NCBI RefSeq assembly: GCF_002269255.1
Contig: NZ_CP022823.1
Location: 5,084,001-5,148,000, forward strand
DNA length: 64,000 bases
Direction: 5' to 3'
Source: Klebsiella quasivariicola
GTDB taxonomy: Bacteria; Pseudomonadota; Gammaproteobacteria; Enterobacterales; Enterobacteriaceae
Below the pieces are notes generated by a model. That model saw only the letters and a list, made by a program, of their open reading frames with translations, did no database searches and had not been told where the DNA came from. Position 1 is the first letter of the stretch; the number at the start of each line of letters is the position of its first letter. The position numbers were made by a program, and so were the translations under genes. Shown piece after piece: positions 1 through 8,573 of this stretch.

Positions 1-1
1 G

Positions 2-1354
2 GCGCTCTGCTGGCGAGCGCCCTATAACGACGGCTATGCCCTGTGGCTGGTTGATAACGCCCAGTTAAGCAAACCGCGGCTACTGACCACCGAGGCTTCC
101 AGCTACGCCAACGGTACTCTCGTCTTCCAGCACAAAGAACGGGGGATTGCCGACTGCGTCACCGGCGAAACCCGCGTCTGGGACGGTAAAACCTTTACCC
201 CCAGCCTGAAGTACAGCACCGGTATGTGCCGGGAAATCACCCCCGGCGGCACCTGGATGCTGCCGACCTTTGTCAGCCAGGTGATCCCCAAACAGCAGAA
301 AGAGGCGGATAACCTCGCCCTGCGCACGCTGTATAACGCAGTGTTAAAAGCGCAAAAAAGCGATCCAGAGCTGGCGCTGAACCGGGTCGCCGAGCAGTTT
401 CCGTTAACCGGCCATATTACCGACTTCACGCTCACTTACGCCGACGATACGCTGGTTTCGACCAGCAAACCGTCCCCGGACATCAGCGATGATGAGTGGC
501 AGGCATTTCTGCGCTCCGCGATCAGCGCGGATTCAGAAAACGGCAAAGTCAGCTTCACGCTTATCGATCTCGATGGCGACGGTAAACGCGATCTGATCAT
601 CGATAGCTACGTGGGCGGGACCGGGCTCTTCAGCTACACCGGTGTGCTCAAGCGAGGTGATGATGATTTTGCCGCCGTCAACGGCAGCGACAGTGATAAC
701 GGTGATGATTTCGATGCCGGAGTGCCCGGTGCCCTCTTTTCCATTAATGGCCGCGGGGCTAACCAGTGGAACCACTGGGTCAAAATCAACGGTCAGGTGT
801 ATGCCCTGTGGTACAACGGCCAGTTTGGCGAAGATAACCTTTACCTGCTGCGTCCGTTCAGCACCACCAGCCAGACGCCCGCAGTGACGGTTCGCTATCG
901 CTATACGCTGAACAGCATCCGTTCGCCGGAGAAAGACCAACCGTTGACCCCCAGCCTGAGCGATACCGATAAAGCGGATCTGCTGCGATCGCTGGAAGTG
1001 ATGCAGGGCAGCCTGCTGAAAGACAGACCCGCCAGCGACAACGACGCGCCGATCTGCCCCATCCCGCCGGGCACCTCCGCTGACGAGGCGGATAACTACT
1101 ACAGCGGCGTCGCCGTTAACTATATCTATGAGACGGTGGCCTATATTCCAGTCTGGCTGAATGGGAAATGTTATATCGGCACCATTTTCAGCCACCATGG
1201 CGCCTATCGCCACGGCGTAGATGCGGAAATTACGCTGAGCTCGCCGCGAGAGGACGAGGAGGTCATTGGTGATTACCTCATCTCCGGGCTGCGCCACGTT
1301 ATCGCTATTACCAGCGGCTGGAAAACCCGCGAAGGCGATAACGGCATGCAGTGA
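2..1354 (+). CDS. DUF1176-domain protein, 5' end outside window
   Basis: The reading frame is open from the first complete codon of the window, so the true start and any signal peptide lie to the left; about 450 codons are visible. The first visible residues (CWRAPYNDGYALWLVDN) and the following stretch ending RGIADCVTGETRVWDG resemble the DUF1176 family of presumed secreted proteins of unknown function. Near visible residue 190 there is an acidic DLDGDGKRD stretch of the kind seen in FG-GAP or calcium-binding loops. Several cysteines fit an exported protein. The enzymatic role is unknown. The gene runs toward tRNA-Phe, which has its own promoter 80 bases downstream. Confidence 0.75.
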   Translation, partial: ALCWRAPYNDGYALWLVDNAQLSKPRLLTTEASSYANGTLVFQHKERGIADCVTGETRVWDGKTFTPSLKYSTGMCREITPGGTWMLPTFVSQVIPKQQKEADNLALRTLYNAVLKAQKSDPELALNRVAEQFPLTGHITDFTLTYADDTLVSTSKPSPDISDDEWQAFLRSAISADSENGKVSFTLIDLDGDGKRDLIIDSYVGGTGLFSYTGVLKRGDDDFAAVNGSDSDNGDDFDAGVPGALFSINGRGANQWNHWVKINGQVYALWYNGQFGEDNLYLLRPFSTTSQTPAVTVRYRYTLNSIRSPEKDQPLTPSLSDTDKADLLRSLEVMQGSLLKDRPASDNDAPICPIPPGTSADEADNYYSGVAVNYIYETVAYIPVWLNGKCYIGTIFSHHGAYRHGVDAEITLSSPREDEEVIGDYLISGLRHVIAITSGWKTREGDNGMQ

Positions 1355-1430
1355 AGTTAAGCCAAAACGCGCCGTTGAACGCGGAATTGCCGCAAAGATA
1401 AGCAATCGACAAGTAATTTAAGAAATTTGG

Positions 1431-1459
1431 TTGACGGGGTGGGCGGATTACGGTTTAAT
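1431..1459 (+). promoter_or_regulatory. Promoter of the tRNA-Phe gene
   Basis: A TTGACG -35 box (1431-1436) and a TTTAAT -10 box (1454-1459) are separated by exactly 17 bases. They are followed by a GC-rich discriminator (GCGCCCC), typical of stringently controlled stable-RNA promoters. The expected transcription start is only a few bases before the mature tRNA. Confidence 0.8.
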
Positions 1460-1469
1460 GCGCCCCGTT

Positions 1470-1545
1470 GCCCGGATAGCTCAGTCGGTAGAGCAGGGGA
1501 TTGAAAATCCCCGTGTCCTTGGTTCGATTCCGAGTCCGGGCACCA
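1470..1545 (+). tRNA. tRNA-Phe (anticodon GAA)
   Basis: This is a 76-nt tRNA with the CCA end encoded. The acceptor stem GCCCGGA pairs with TCCGGGC, the D-loop contains AGTCGGTAGAGC, the anticodon stem-loop places GAA at positions 34-36, and the T-loop reads GGTTCGATTCC. Its position in the synteny block matches E. coli pheU. Phe tRNA genes are common integration sites, but no integrase is seen here; instead the 3' end is reiterated downstream (see the repeat entry). Confidence 0.98.
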
Positions 1546-1950
1546 CTTATTTAGAGAACCCGCCCAAAAGGCGGGTTTTTACTTTTCTGCATCCGGATTC
1601 TCCATCGAACTCCGTTCGATTATTCGCCGCACAGCGGCTCACCCCTTTGGGGCCAGCGCGGCAAGCGCGCTGTTCAACGCCTGCGGCGTTAGTCCGAGTC
1701 CGGGCACCACTTATTTAGATAACCCGCCCAAAAGGCGGGTTTTTGCTTTTCTGCGATCGGACTCTCCATCGAACTCCGTTCGATTATTCGCCGCACAGCG
1801 GCTCACCCCTTCGGGGCCAGCGCGGCAAGCGCGCTGTTCAACGCCTGCGGCGTTAGTCCGAGTCCGGGCACCACTATTTAAAGAACCCGCCCAAAAGGCG
1901 GTTTTTTGCTTTTCTGCATCCGGACGCTTCATCGAACTCCGTTCTATCAC
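1529..1950 (+). repeat. 164-bp tandem repeats carrying the tRNA-Phe 3' end
   Basis: The last 17 bases of tRNA-Phe (TCCGAGTCCGGGCACCA) recur at 1529, 1693 and 1857, an exact 164-base period. Two full units are followed by a partial third unit fading out near 1950. Each unit holds the tRNA tail, a Rho-independent terminator, a conserved stretch beginning CATCGAACTCCGTTCG, and GC-rich inverted segments. The layout parallels the E. coli tyrT operon tail, where 178-bp repeats begin with the tRNA-Tyr 3' end and yield rtT RNA. The comparison is structural; no sequence homology to tyrT is claimed. Confidence 0.9.
1559..1580 (+). terminator. Rho-independent terminator of tRNA-Phe
   Basis: CCCGCC and GGCGGG form a stem around a CAAAA loop and are followed by TTTTT. 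The same hairpin recurs in the other two repeat units (about 1723-1744 and 1886-1907), so readthrough would meet two more terminators. Confidence 0.9.
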
Positions 1951-2290
1951 CCGCTGCCCGGCGGCGCTACGCTTACGCGGGCCTGGGGGACGACGAAACG
2001 CCAGACCCGTAGGCCGGATAAGGCATTTATGCCGCCATCCGGCACAACCGTGGGTACAGCGTCTGATGTGTATCGCCCGGCGGATGTACGCTTGCGCGGT
2101 CCTACGCTGTTTGAACCAGCAGAGGACTCGTAGGCCGGATAAGGCATTTATGCCGCCATCCGGCACAAAAGCGGGTTACAACATCAATGTGAATCGCCCG
2201 GCGGCGCTGCGCTTGTGCGAGCCAGGGAGGTAAGGAAACGCCTGTTGAGACGTAGACCGGATAAGGCGAAGCTGTCAGGCAAACCCCGTG
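1951..2290. repeat. BIME array of REP elements
   Basis: A 39-base segment starting GTAGGCCGGATAAGGCATTT occurs at 2009-2047 and again at 2130-2168, 121 bases apart, with a diverged third version starting near 2251. Between them lie inverse REP arms such as CGCCCGGCGGCGCT. This is the usual arrangement of alternating REP units. No gene is supported in this interval. Confidence 0.85.
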
Positions 2291-2300
2291 AAGAAAGGTA

Positions 2301-2591
2301 TTACTCGGCGGCCGTTTTCCCTTTACCAGGCAGCCTGAACGCTTCGCCATAGGGCTTTGCGATGCCCATGCGATACTGCGTCTCTTTGGCCGCCTGGTGG
2401 AGATCGGCAAACTCTTCTTTCGGCGCCGGCGGACGTTGCGCCTTTTTCAGACACTGGTTGCGATGGTGACGGATCCACTCTCTGTCATCATCGTCCAGAC
2501 AGCGCTGCATCACCTCTATCCATCTTGATGCCGCCCGGCGGTAGAGTCCGCACGCCTCTAACCGTTCAGCAATACTGTCCCTTATTCTCAT
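2301..2591 (-). CDS. PerC-family transcriptional regulator
   Basis: A 96-residue basic protein if started at the ATG at 2591, which has a strong AGGAG eight bases upstream. A longer in-frame start at 2657 would give 118 residues but lacks a good ribosome site. The segment AERLEACGLYRRAASRWIEV followed by the DDREWIRHHRNQC stretch is the PerC-family signature; PerC of enteropathogenic E. coli and its relatives activate virulence or horizontally acquired genes. The lysine-rich C-terminal tail is extra. It reads away from the LuxR-like regulator and is bounded by a BIME. Its targets are unknown. Confidence 0.75.
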   Translation of the reverse strand: MRIRDSIAERLEACGLYRRAASRWIEVMQRCLDDDDREWIRHHRNQCLKKAQRPPAPKEEFADLHQAAKETQYRMGIAKPYGEAFRLPGKGKTAAE

Positions 2592-2902
2592 CCACCTCGC
2601 TCCTCTGATGCTTTCACGAAATTTCATGGCATTCCGGCGCATGATCCGGAATACCATGATAGAGTTAATTTATGACAAAACTATTCCTGTGCGGCGCAAG
2701 GAATATATTCATTATAATAATCGCTGTGCATAGCAAACCGCATTGGCGGTAATTACTTCCAAAGAGCTTCGAAATTATATGCCTGACGCGACCAGAGATA
2801 CCAGGTAGTCATGACGGTTATACCTATCAATAGCCATTTAATTTATTACAATTCCGTCATCAAATACCTTGCGATGTCATCCGTTACCTGTACAGCAAAG
2901 CC
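2592..2902. other. Intergenic region between the two regulators
   Basis: This AT-richer stretch separates the PerC-like gene from the 3' end of the LuxR-like gene. The only short open frames (for example 2811-2993) have no ribosome site and no recognisable product. It presumably holds the PerC-like promoter, which I cannot place with confidence. Confidence 0.5.
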
Positions 2903-3481
2903 TCAAGGGGATGCACCGGCCTGCTCCAGCAGTTTATTTCTAAAGATAAATAAGCAGGCTTCATTAAAATTATCTAATCCCAGGCGTTCATAAAGTGCGG
3001 TGCGCTTGCGGTAAAGGCTTTTTACCGACGTATTCAGATTCACCGCCACTTCCTCCATTGTCATTCCAGTCCAAAGCAAACGCAGCATCAACTGTTCGGT
3101 CATACTTAAACGCAGATCGTCAAACCACTCTTTGGTCAGTCGTTTGCTCTTCATTTCCAGAAAAAGACCAAATAATGTCGCCATATCCGCGGGTGACAAT
3201 GACATGTTTAAAAATGATTTCAGACTGAGTAAATGCTCTTCCCGATGGCGCATATCAAGGACAATACAACATATTCGTTTTCGGGATTGTGCCGCCTCCA
3301 TCACCAGGTAATCGTAATGGCAAAGCGGCGAACGGCTATCAACCAGCAGAGAGACGTCATCAACCTCATTATCTAAAATCGTTTTTCCGCTAGAATCCAA
3401 CTGAATGATATCAGGAAAAAAATTCTTAACACCTTGAAAGAGATAGTAATCCTCGGTAATCAATATCATTGAAGTTGCCAC
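2903..3481 (-). CDS. LuxR-type helix-turn-helix regulator
   Basis: A 192-residue protein starting at a GTG (3481) with AAGGGA a suitable distance upstream. The C-terminal 70 residues contain a LuxR/FixJ-type DNA-binding domain: a segment beginning LSMTEQLMLRLLWTGMTMEE, then NTSVKSLYRKRTALYERLGL. The N-terminal part resembles a degenerate receiver domain: it begins MILITEDYYLFQGV but shows no clear phosphoacceptor pocket. This matches the RcsA/BglJ-like group of Enterobacterales regulators that work with little or no phosphorylation. It is divergent from pgaA across a 578-base AT-rich gap, so control of pgaABCD is a reasonable guess, not shown. Confidence 0.8.
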   Translation of the reverse strand: MATSMILITEDYYLFQGVKNFFPDIIQLDSSGKTILDNEVDDVSLLVDSRSPLCHYDYLVMEAAQSRKRICCIVLDMRHREEHLLSLKSFLNMSLSPADMATLFGLFLEMKSKRLTKEWFDDLRLSMTEQLMLRLLWTGMTMEEVAVNLNTSVKSLYRKRTALYERLGLDNFNEACLFIFRNKLLEQAGASP

Positions 3482-4059
3482 AAATCGTCCCTTTTACATT
3501 TAATCAACAAATTCTCGTCAACCAGACGTATCCTTCGCCCTATGGAACGCTTCGCATGGCGGTGAAAATAACGAGAGCAGTGATTTATCATTAGCGCGGC
3601 ATCTGAATCAGGCTAAGAAAAACCTCCTTATGTACTGATAGAAAATAAACGGATTAATTATAAATAAAAAAATCCCACAGAAAAGATGCTTTTTCTGTTA
3701 TTGAGAGTTTTTGTCAGAAATCATCTTAAATATCCACAAAAAACTCTTACCACTTCACCTATATATGCCCCAGGTTACTTTTGAAACAAAATTTCACCCA
3801 AGGTTATTTTTTATTTATTTCAGTCAGTTAACAAAAACCCGTTAAGAGCCACCATGCTAATTAAGCCGATTTTACAGATTTATCTTAAAACGCAGATCAC
3901 CATTAATCCATATTTATCCGCTGCCATATCGGGTATAAATTATCCATTCAATTATCAACCGGAGATATGTTTAATACCTTGCAATAAGTCATTCACCTGC
4001 AGTGCCAGTCAGCTAAATGGGACCATCCTCATCCTTTAACTCACCGTCAAAGGACGGTC
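3482..4059. promoter_or_regulatory. AT-rich divergent control region upstream of pgaA
   Basis: 578 bases between the LuxR-like gene and pgaA, markedly AT-rich (about 3640-3960). It should carry the divergent promoters and a long pgaA leader. In E. coli the pgaA leader is bound by CsrA at GGA motifs; GGA occurs here near 3960 and just before the pgaA start, but I cannot show binding. The 61-codon frame at 3854-4039 lacks a ribosome site and is not called. Confidence 0.4.
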
Positions 4060-6549
4060 GTGTTGTGCAATGGATTCTTGATGAACATATGGCAAATAGA
4101 AATGGAAAGATCACCTTATTCAAATACATTATTGTTTAATCGCAACACGAAACTCTCGCTGTCAATCGGCTTGCTTTTGCTCTTTCCCTCGTTGGTGCAA
4201 GGAGCGGACTCGGTATATGACCAGCAGATCCTGCAAGCACGTCAAGGCCAGTACACCCCCTTTCTCTCTTACCTTCAGCAGTACCAGCTGCGCCATGCTT
4301 TAACCCCCTCTCAGGTGGCGGACTGGCTGCAGGTCGCACTCTGGGCGGGTCAGGACGATGAGGTCGTGAAAGTCTGGCGACGCTACCAGGTCTATATGCC
4401 GCTTCCCGCACGCGGTACCGCCGCCGCCGCGCAGGCGCTACGCAATCAGAAACAGTGGCAAGCCTCGCTCACGCTGTGGCAACAAGCCCTCAGCCAGGCC
4501 CCCGACAGCGACGACTATCGTATCGGCTATATCAAAACGCTGGCCGATGCCCATAAGGACAGCGAGGCACTCAGCGGAGCGCGTCGCCTGGTGGCCGAGC
4601 AGGCAAGCATTGCGCACCTGCAGACGCTCTCTTATGTCTATCTGCGGCTGGGTAAAAGCAGGGATCAACTGTTGGTCGACACGCAGATCCTCGATCGTGA
4701 GCCGCAAAACAAAGCGGCGCTGGCCAGCCTGATGACGTCCCTCAGCCAAAACCGGATCGATTCCCCCGCCCTCGGCCTGGCGGATAGCGTCGCGCTGTCG
4801 CCTGCGGAAAAGCGCAACCTGCAGCTGAACGCCGCCGCCGAACTGGTGCGCCTTGCCGATACGCCTTCCCGGGAGGAAAATGCGCGCTACGCGCTGGCCC
4901 GCACGGCACTGGCGCAGTATGACGCGCTGATCGCCGCCTGGCGTCCCGACCCGCAGGCCGGCCCCGACATCATCCGGGCGCGCATTGACCGCCTGGGCGC
5001 CCTGTACGCCAGCGCCGACTACGCGCAGGTCATCCGCGAATACCACAGCCTGATCGCGCAGCAGCAGGTGGTTCCCGACTGGGCCATCGGCTGGGTCATC
5101 TCCTCTTATATCGCCCTTAAGCAGATTGAGCCTGCGCTGACGCTTATCCACCAGCATCCTTCGTGGCTGACAAGCCCACAGAATGAAGAGCATGAGCTTT
5201 TCTACGCCCTGCTGGATACCGGTCAGTACCCGGCGGCGCAACGGTATGTCGCCCGCCTCACCCGGAATGCGCCCTACATCCGTCGCCTCTACGGCTCGCC
5301 AACGCCGCAGCCGAACGATGACTGGCTCACCGCGCAGTCGCTTAACGTGCACTATTTATCCGCCACCAACGCCCTGCCGCAGGCCGAAGCTCGGATGCAG
5401 CGCCTGGCGGCAACGGCCCCTGGCAACCAGGGCCTGCAGATAGATTATGCCGCCCTTCAGCAGGAGAGAGGACAGCCGCGAGCTGCCGAACGTCGGCTAA
5501 AAGCAGCCGAATCTCTGGAGCCCGCCAGCCTGCAGCTGGAGCGCCAGCAGGCCTGGGTCGCCCTCGATCTGCAGGAGTGGCGGCAGATGGATCTGCTGAC
5601 TGACGACGTCATCGCCCGCTCGCCCCGGGATCTGAATACCCAACGCTTAGCCAGAGCCCGTGAGGTCCATCATCTCTCCGAACTTCGCCTGAGCGTTGGC
5701 AAAGGGCTGCATTCTGACAACCCGGTGAGCGGCACACACGATCTCAGTTTTGAGACGGCAATTTACAGCCCGCCGCTAGCCGACAGCTGGCGCTTGTTCG
5801 GCGGCCACCGCTTTGCCAAAGGCAATTTTGAAGAGGGGAAAGGCAGCCGTCGCCAGCTGTTCGCCGGCGTTGAATGGCGCCCGCGCGACTACTGGGGCGA
5901 GCTTGAGCTCTCCAGCGTCAATTTTCACGGCGAGAACAAGCCCGGCGTCCGCCTTTCCGCCACCCACGACCTCAGCGATCGCTGGCAGCTGGGCGGCGAA
6001 CTGGAGCGGATTTCGCAGCAGACGCCGCTGCGCGCGTTACGCAATGGCGTCAGCGCCAACCGCGGCGAAGGCTGGCTGCGCTGGTCTCCAAACGAACGCC
6101 GGGAGTACCGCGTCAGCGCGGCCGCCAGCCGCTTTACCGACCATAACCGCCGCCAGGAGTACACCCTCTCCGGTAAAGAGCGCCTCTGGCAGACGCCGTG
6201 GTTAACGCTGGATCTGCAGCCCGGTTTGTCGGCCAGCGCCAATAGCCGTACCGACACCGCCTACTACAGCCCGGCGCGTGACCTCGCCGCCACCGCGGCG
6301 CTGGCCGTCGATCACAGGCTTTACCAGCGCTATGACACCGTCTGGAGCCAGCAGTTGCTCGCCGGCGGCGGCAGCTACTGGCAAAAAAATCACGCCGCCG
6401 GCGCGATCACGGTGCTGGGCTACGGGCAGCGCCTGCGCTGGAACAACGTCGTCGACACCGGGGTGATGCTGAACTGGGACAAACGCCCCTATGACGGTAA
6501 ACGCGAAAACAACCTCGCTATCACTCTTGATGCAAATATACGGTTTTAA
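4060..6549 (+). CDS. pgaA: PgaA, outer-membrane PNAG export porin
   Basis: Exports poly-beta-1,6-N-acetylglucosamine across the outer membrane. The 829-codon frame begins at GTG 4060 with AAAGGA six bases upstream; internal ATGs at 4081 and 4102 are alternatives, and the last would start close to the hydrophobic signal segment. The E. coli protein is 807 residues. A signal peptide ends near VQGADS. Roughly the first 500 mature residues are helical repeats of TPR type (DWLQVALWAGQDDEVVKVW; LTLWQQALSQAP), and the C-terminal 290 residues show the alternating pattern of a beta-barrel, ending in a terminal Phe (DANIRF). First gene of pgaABCD, eight bases before pgaB. Confidence 0.95.
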   Translation: MLCNGFLMNIWQIEMERSPYSNTLLFNRNTKLSLSIGLLLLFPSLVQGADSVYDQQILQARQGQYTPFLSYLQQYQLRHALTPSQVADWLQVALWAGQDDEVVKVWRRYQVYMPLPARGTAAAAQALRNQKQWQASLTLWQQALSQAPDSDDYRIGYIKTLADAHKDSEALSGARRLVAEQASIAHLQTLSYVYLRLGKSRDQLLVDTQILDREPQNKAALASLMTSLSQNRIDSPALGLADSVALSPAEKRNLQLNAAAELVRLADTPSREENARYALARTALAQYDALIAAWRPDPQAGPDIIRARIDRLGALYASADYAQVIREYHSLIAQQQVVPDWAIGWVISSYIALKQIEPALTLIHQHPSWLTSPQNEEHELFYALLDTGQYPAAQRYVARLTRNAPYIRRLYGSPTPQPNDDWLTAQSLNVHYLSATNALPQAEARMQRLAATAPGNQGLQIDYAALQQERGQPRAAERRLKAAESLEPASLQLERQQAWVALDLQEWRQMDLLTDDVIARSPRDLNTQRLARAREVHHLSELRLSVGKGLHSDNPVSGTHDLSFETAIYSPPLADSWRLFGGHRFAKGNFEEGKGSRRQLFAGVEWRPRDYWGELELSSVNFHGENKPGVRLSATHDLSDRWQLGGELERISQQTPLRALRNGVSANRGEGWLRWSPNERREYRVSAAASRFTDHNRRQEYTLSGKERLWQTPWLTLDLQPGLSASANSRTDTAYYSPARDLAATAALAVDHRLYQRYDTVWSQQLLAGGGSYWQKNHAAGAITVLGYGQRLRWNNVVDTGVMLNWDKRPYDGKRENNLAITLDANIRF

Positions 6550-6557
6550 GGATGACC

Positions 6558-8573
6558 ATGCTGAACACGACCCTGCGCAACGGCCTGATGCTTCTCGTCT
6601 GGCTGTGCCTTATCTTCAGCGTGCGTGCTGAGGACGTCCCCTTCCTCACCCCGCAGCAGCGCCCCCAGCTGGAGGCTAATAAACCCTGGCCGGCGGATCG
6701 CTTTCTGGTGCTGGCCTACCATGATGTCGAAGATGACGCCGCCGACCAGCGTTATCTCTCGGTACGCACCAGCGCGCTCAATGAGCAGATCGCCTGGCTG
6801 CTTCATCACGGCTACCGTGCGGTGAGCGTTCAGGACATTCTGGATGCGAACCAGGGGCTTAAGCCACTGCCACCTAAGGCTTTTCTTCTCAGCTTCGACG
6901 ATGGTTATAGCAGTTTTTACACCCGCGTCTGGCCGCTGCTTAAAGCCTGGAACGTCCCGGCGCTGTGGGCTCCGGTGGGCAGTTGGGTGGATACCCCCGC
7001 CAATCAGCCCGTTAATTTTGGCGGCCTGATGACGCCGCGCGAGCGCTTCGCCACCTGGGAGATGGTGCAGGAGTTGAGCCGCTCGCCGCTGGTGGAAATC
7101 GGCGCGCATACCTGGGCCTCGCACTACGGTCTGCCGGCCAATCCGCAGGGCAGCCGCGAGCCAGCCGCCGCCAACCGCGGCTGGGATAAAACCACCGGCC
7201 GCTATGAAAGCGACGCGCAGTTTACCCGGCGCATGGCCGATGATGTGCAGAAAGTGACGACGAAAATCCATGAGGTCGCCGGGAAAGCGCCGCGCGCCTG
7301 GGTGTGGCCCTACGGCGCCGCCAGCGGCACGACCCTGGCCATCGCCAAACAACAGGGCTATCAGCTGGCGTTTACGCTGAACGACGGGCTGGGCAACGTT
7401 CATGATCTGGACAATATTCCGCGCCTGCTGATCGCCGGGAATCCGTCGATCAAGGCCTTTGCCAACGCCGTGACCCAGATTCAGGAAGCCGACCCCGTCC
7501 GGGTGATGCATGTGGATCTGGACTATGTCTATGACCCCAATCCCGTCCAGCAGGCGAAGAATATCGATAAGCTGGTGCAGCGCGTCTATGACATGAAAAT
7601 CAGCTATGTTTTCCTGCAAGCCTTTTCCGACCCGCAGGGCGATGGCACGGTCAAGTCGCTCTATTTCCCCAACCGCTGGCTGCCGATGCGCGCCGACCTG
7701 TTTAACTTCGTCTCCTGGCAGCTGCAGACCCGCGGCGGGGTCAAGGTTTATGCCTGGATGCCGGTGCTGGCCTTCGATCTCGCGTCCGATTTGCCGCGCG
7801 TTCAGCGCTGGGATCCACAAACCGGCCAGGCGCAGCTCGCCCGGCAGCCCTATGTCCGCTTGTCGCCCTGGGATCCCCGGGTGCGCCAGCAGATCACCGA
7901 CATCTACGAAGATCTGGCCCGACACGCCAGCTTCAGCGGGATTTTGTTTCACGACGACGCCGTGCTGACCGATTTTGAAGACGTGAGCCCGGAGGCAATC
8001 GCTGCCTGGCGGCAGACCGGCCTGGCGCAGGACGCCGGGCCGGTGCCCCAACGTCCGCAAGAGCGCGAGGCGTGGATGCGTTTCAAAAGCCAAACCCTGA
8101 CCCGTTTCACTCGGGATCTACGCCAGGCGGTGCAGGCCATCCGCGGCCCGCAGGTGAAAACGGCGCGTAATCTCTTCGCCCTGCCGATCCTGGAGCCGCA
8201 GAGCGAAGCCTGGTTTGCGCAGAATCTGGATGATTTCCTGGCCGCCTATGACTGGACGGTCCCGATGGCGATGCCGCTGATGGAGTCCGTGCCGATTGAC
8301 GCCAGCCAGGCCTGGCTGACGCGGCTGGTTCAGGCCGTCGCCAGCCGCCCGGGCGCGCTGAATAAAACCATCTTTGAGCTACAGGCCAGAGACTGGAACC
8401 AGCGCCAGCAAAATGCCATTCCTGACCAGCAGCTGGCGGACTGGATGCAGTTGCTGCGGCTGAACGGCGTCAAAAACTACGGCTACTACCCTGACGACTT
8501 TATTAACAACCAGCCTGATATCTCCCGTATCAGGCCGCAATTTTCTTCCTGGTGGTACCCTGACCATGACTGA
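6558..8573 (+). CDS. pgaB: PgaB, PNAG N-deacetylase and hydrolase
   Basis: Partially deacetylates PNAG in the periplasm so that it can be exported. I chose the ATG at 6558, which has AAGG about six bases upstream; the ATG at 6552 overlaps that site. The N-terminal carbohydrate-esterase-4 domain shows the metal and catalytic motifs YHDVEDDAADQ, SFDDGY and AHTWASHYG. The C-terminal half (from about DLDYVYDPNP) is the GH153-type hydrolase domain. The length of 671 fits E. coli (672). E. coli PgaB is a lipoprotein; here the leader reads MLLVWLCLIFSVRAEDV with no lipobox (Leu precedes the only Cys), suggesting ordinary cleavage after VRA. Confidence 0.95.
   Translation: MLNTTLRNGLMLLVWLCLIFSVRAEDVPFLTPQQRPQLEANKPWPADRFLVLAYHDVEDDAADQRYLSVRTSALNEQIAWLLHHGYRAVSVQDILDANQGLKPLPPKAFLLSFDDGYSSFYTRVWPLLKAWNVPALWAPVGSWVDTPANQPVNFGGLMTPRERFATWEMVQELSRSPLVEIGAHTWASHYGLPANPQGSREPAAANRGWDKTTGRYESDAQFTRRMADDVQKVTTKIHEVAGKAPRAWVWPYGAASGTTLAIAKQQGYQLAFTLNDGLGNVHDLDNIPRLLIAGNPSIKAFANAVTQIQEADPVRVMHVDLDYVYDPNPVQQAKNIDKLVQRVYDMKISYVFLQAFSDPQGDGTVKSLYFPNRWLPMRADLFNFVSWQLQTRGGVKVYAWMPVLAFDLASDLPRVQRWDPQTGQAQLARQPYVRLSPWDPRVRQQITDIYEDLARHASFSGILFHDDAVLTDFEDVSPEAIAAWRQTGLAQDAGPVPQRPQEREAWMRFKSQTLTRFTRDLRQAVQAIRGPQVKTARNLFALPILEPQSEAWFAQNLDDFLAAYDWTVPMAMPLMESVPIDASQAWLTRLVQAVASRPGALNKTIFELQARDWNQRQQNAIPDQQLADWMQLLRLNGVKNYGYYPDDFINNQPDISRIRPQFSSWWYPDHD

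Noticed and set aside
1546..2300. Integrative element at the tRNA-Phe 3' end
   Set aside because: Direct repeats of the tRNA end are present, but they are 164 bases apart with no integrase or cargo between them, so no island is called.
3854..4039. 61-codon frame upstream of pgaA
   Set aside because: No ribosome-binding site and no recognisable product in an AT-rich leader region.
6546..8093. 515-codon open frame antisense to pgaB
   Set aside because: It is the complement of a GC-rich, strongly biased coding frame; it lacks a ribosome site and resembles no family. The same applies to other long antisense frames, such as 4438-5352 and 42211-43929.
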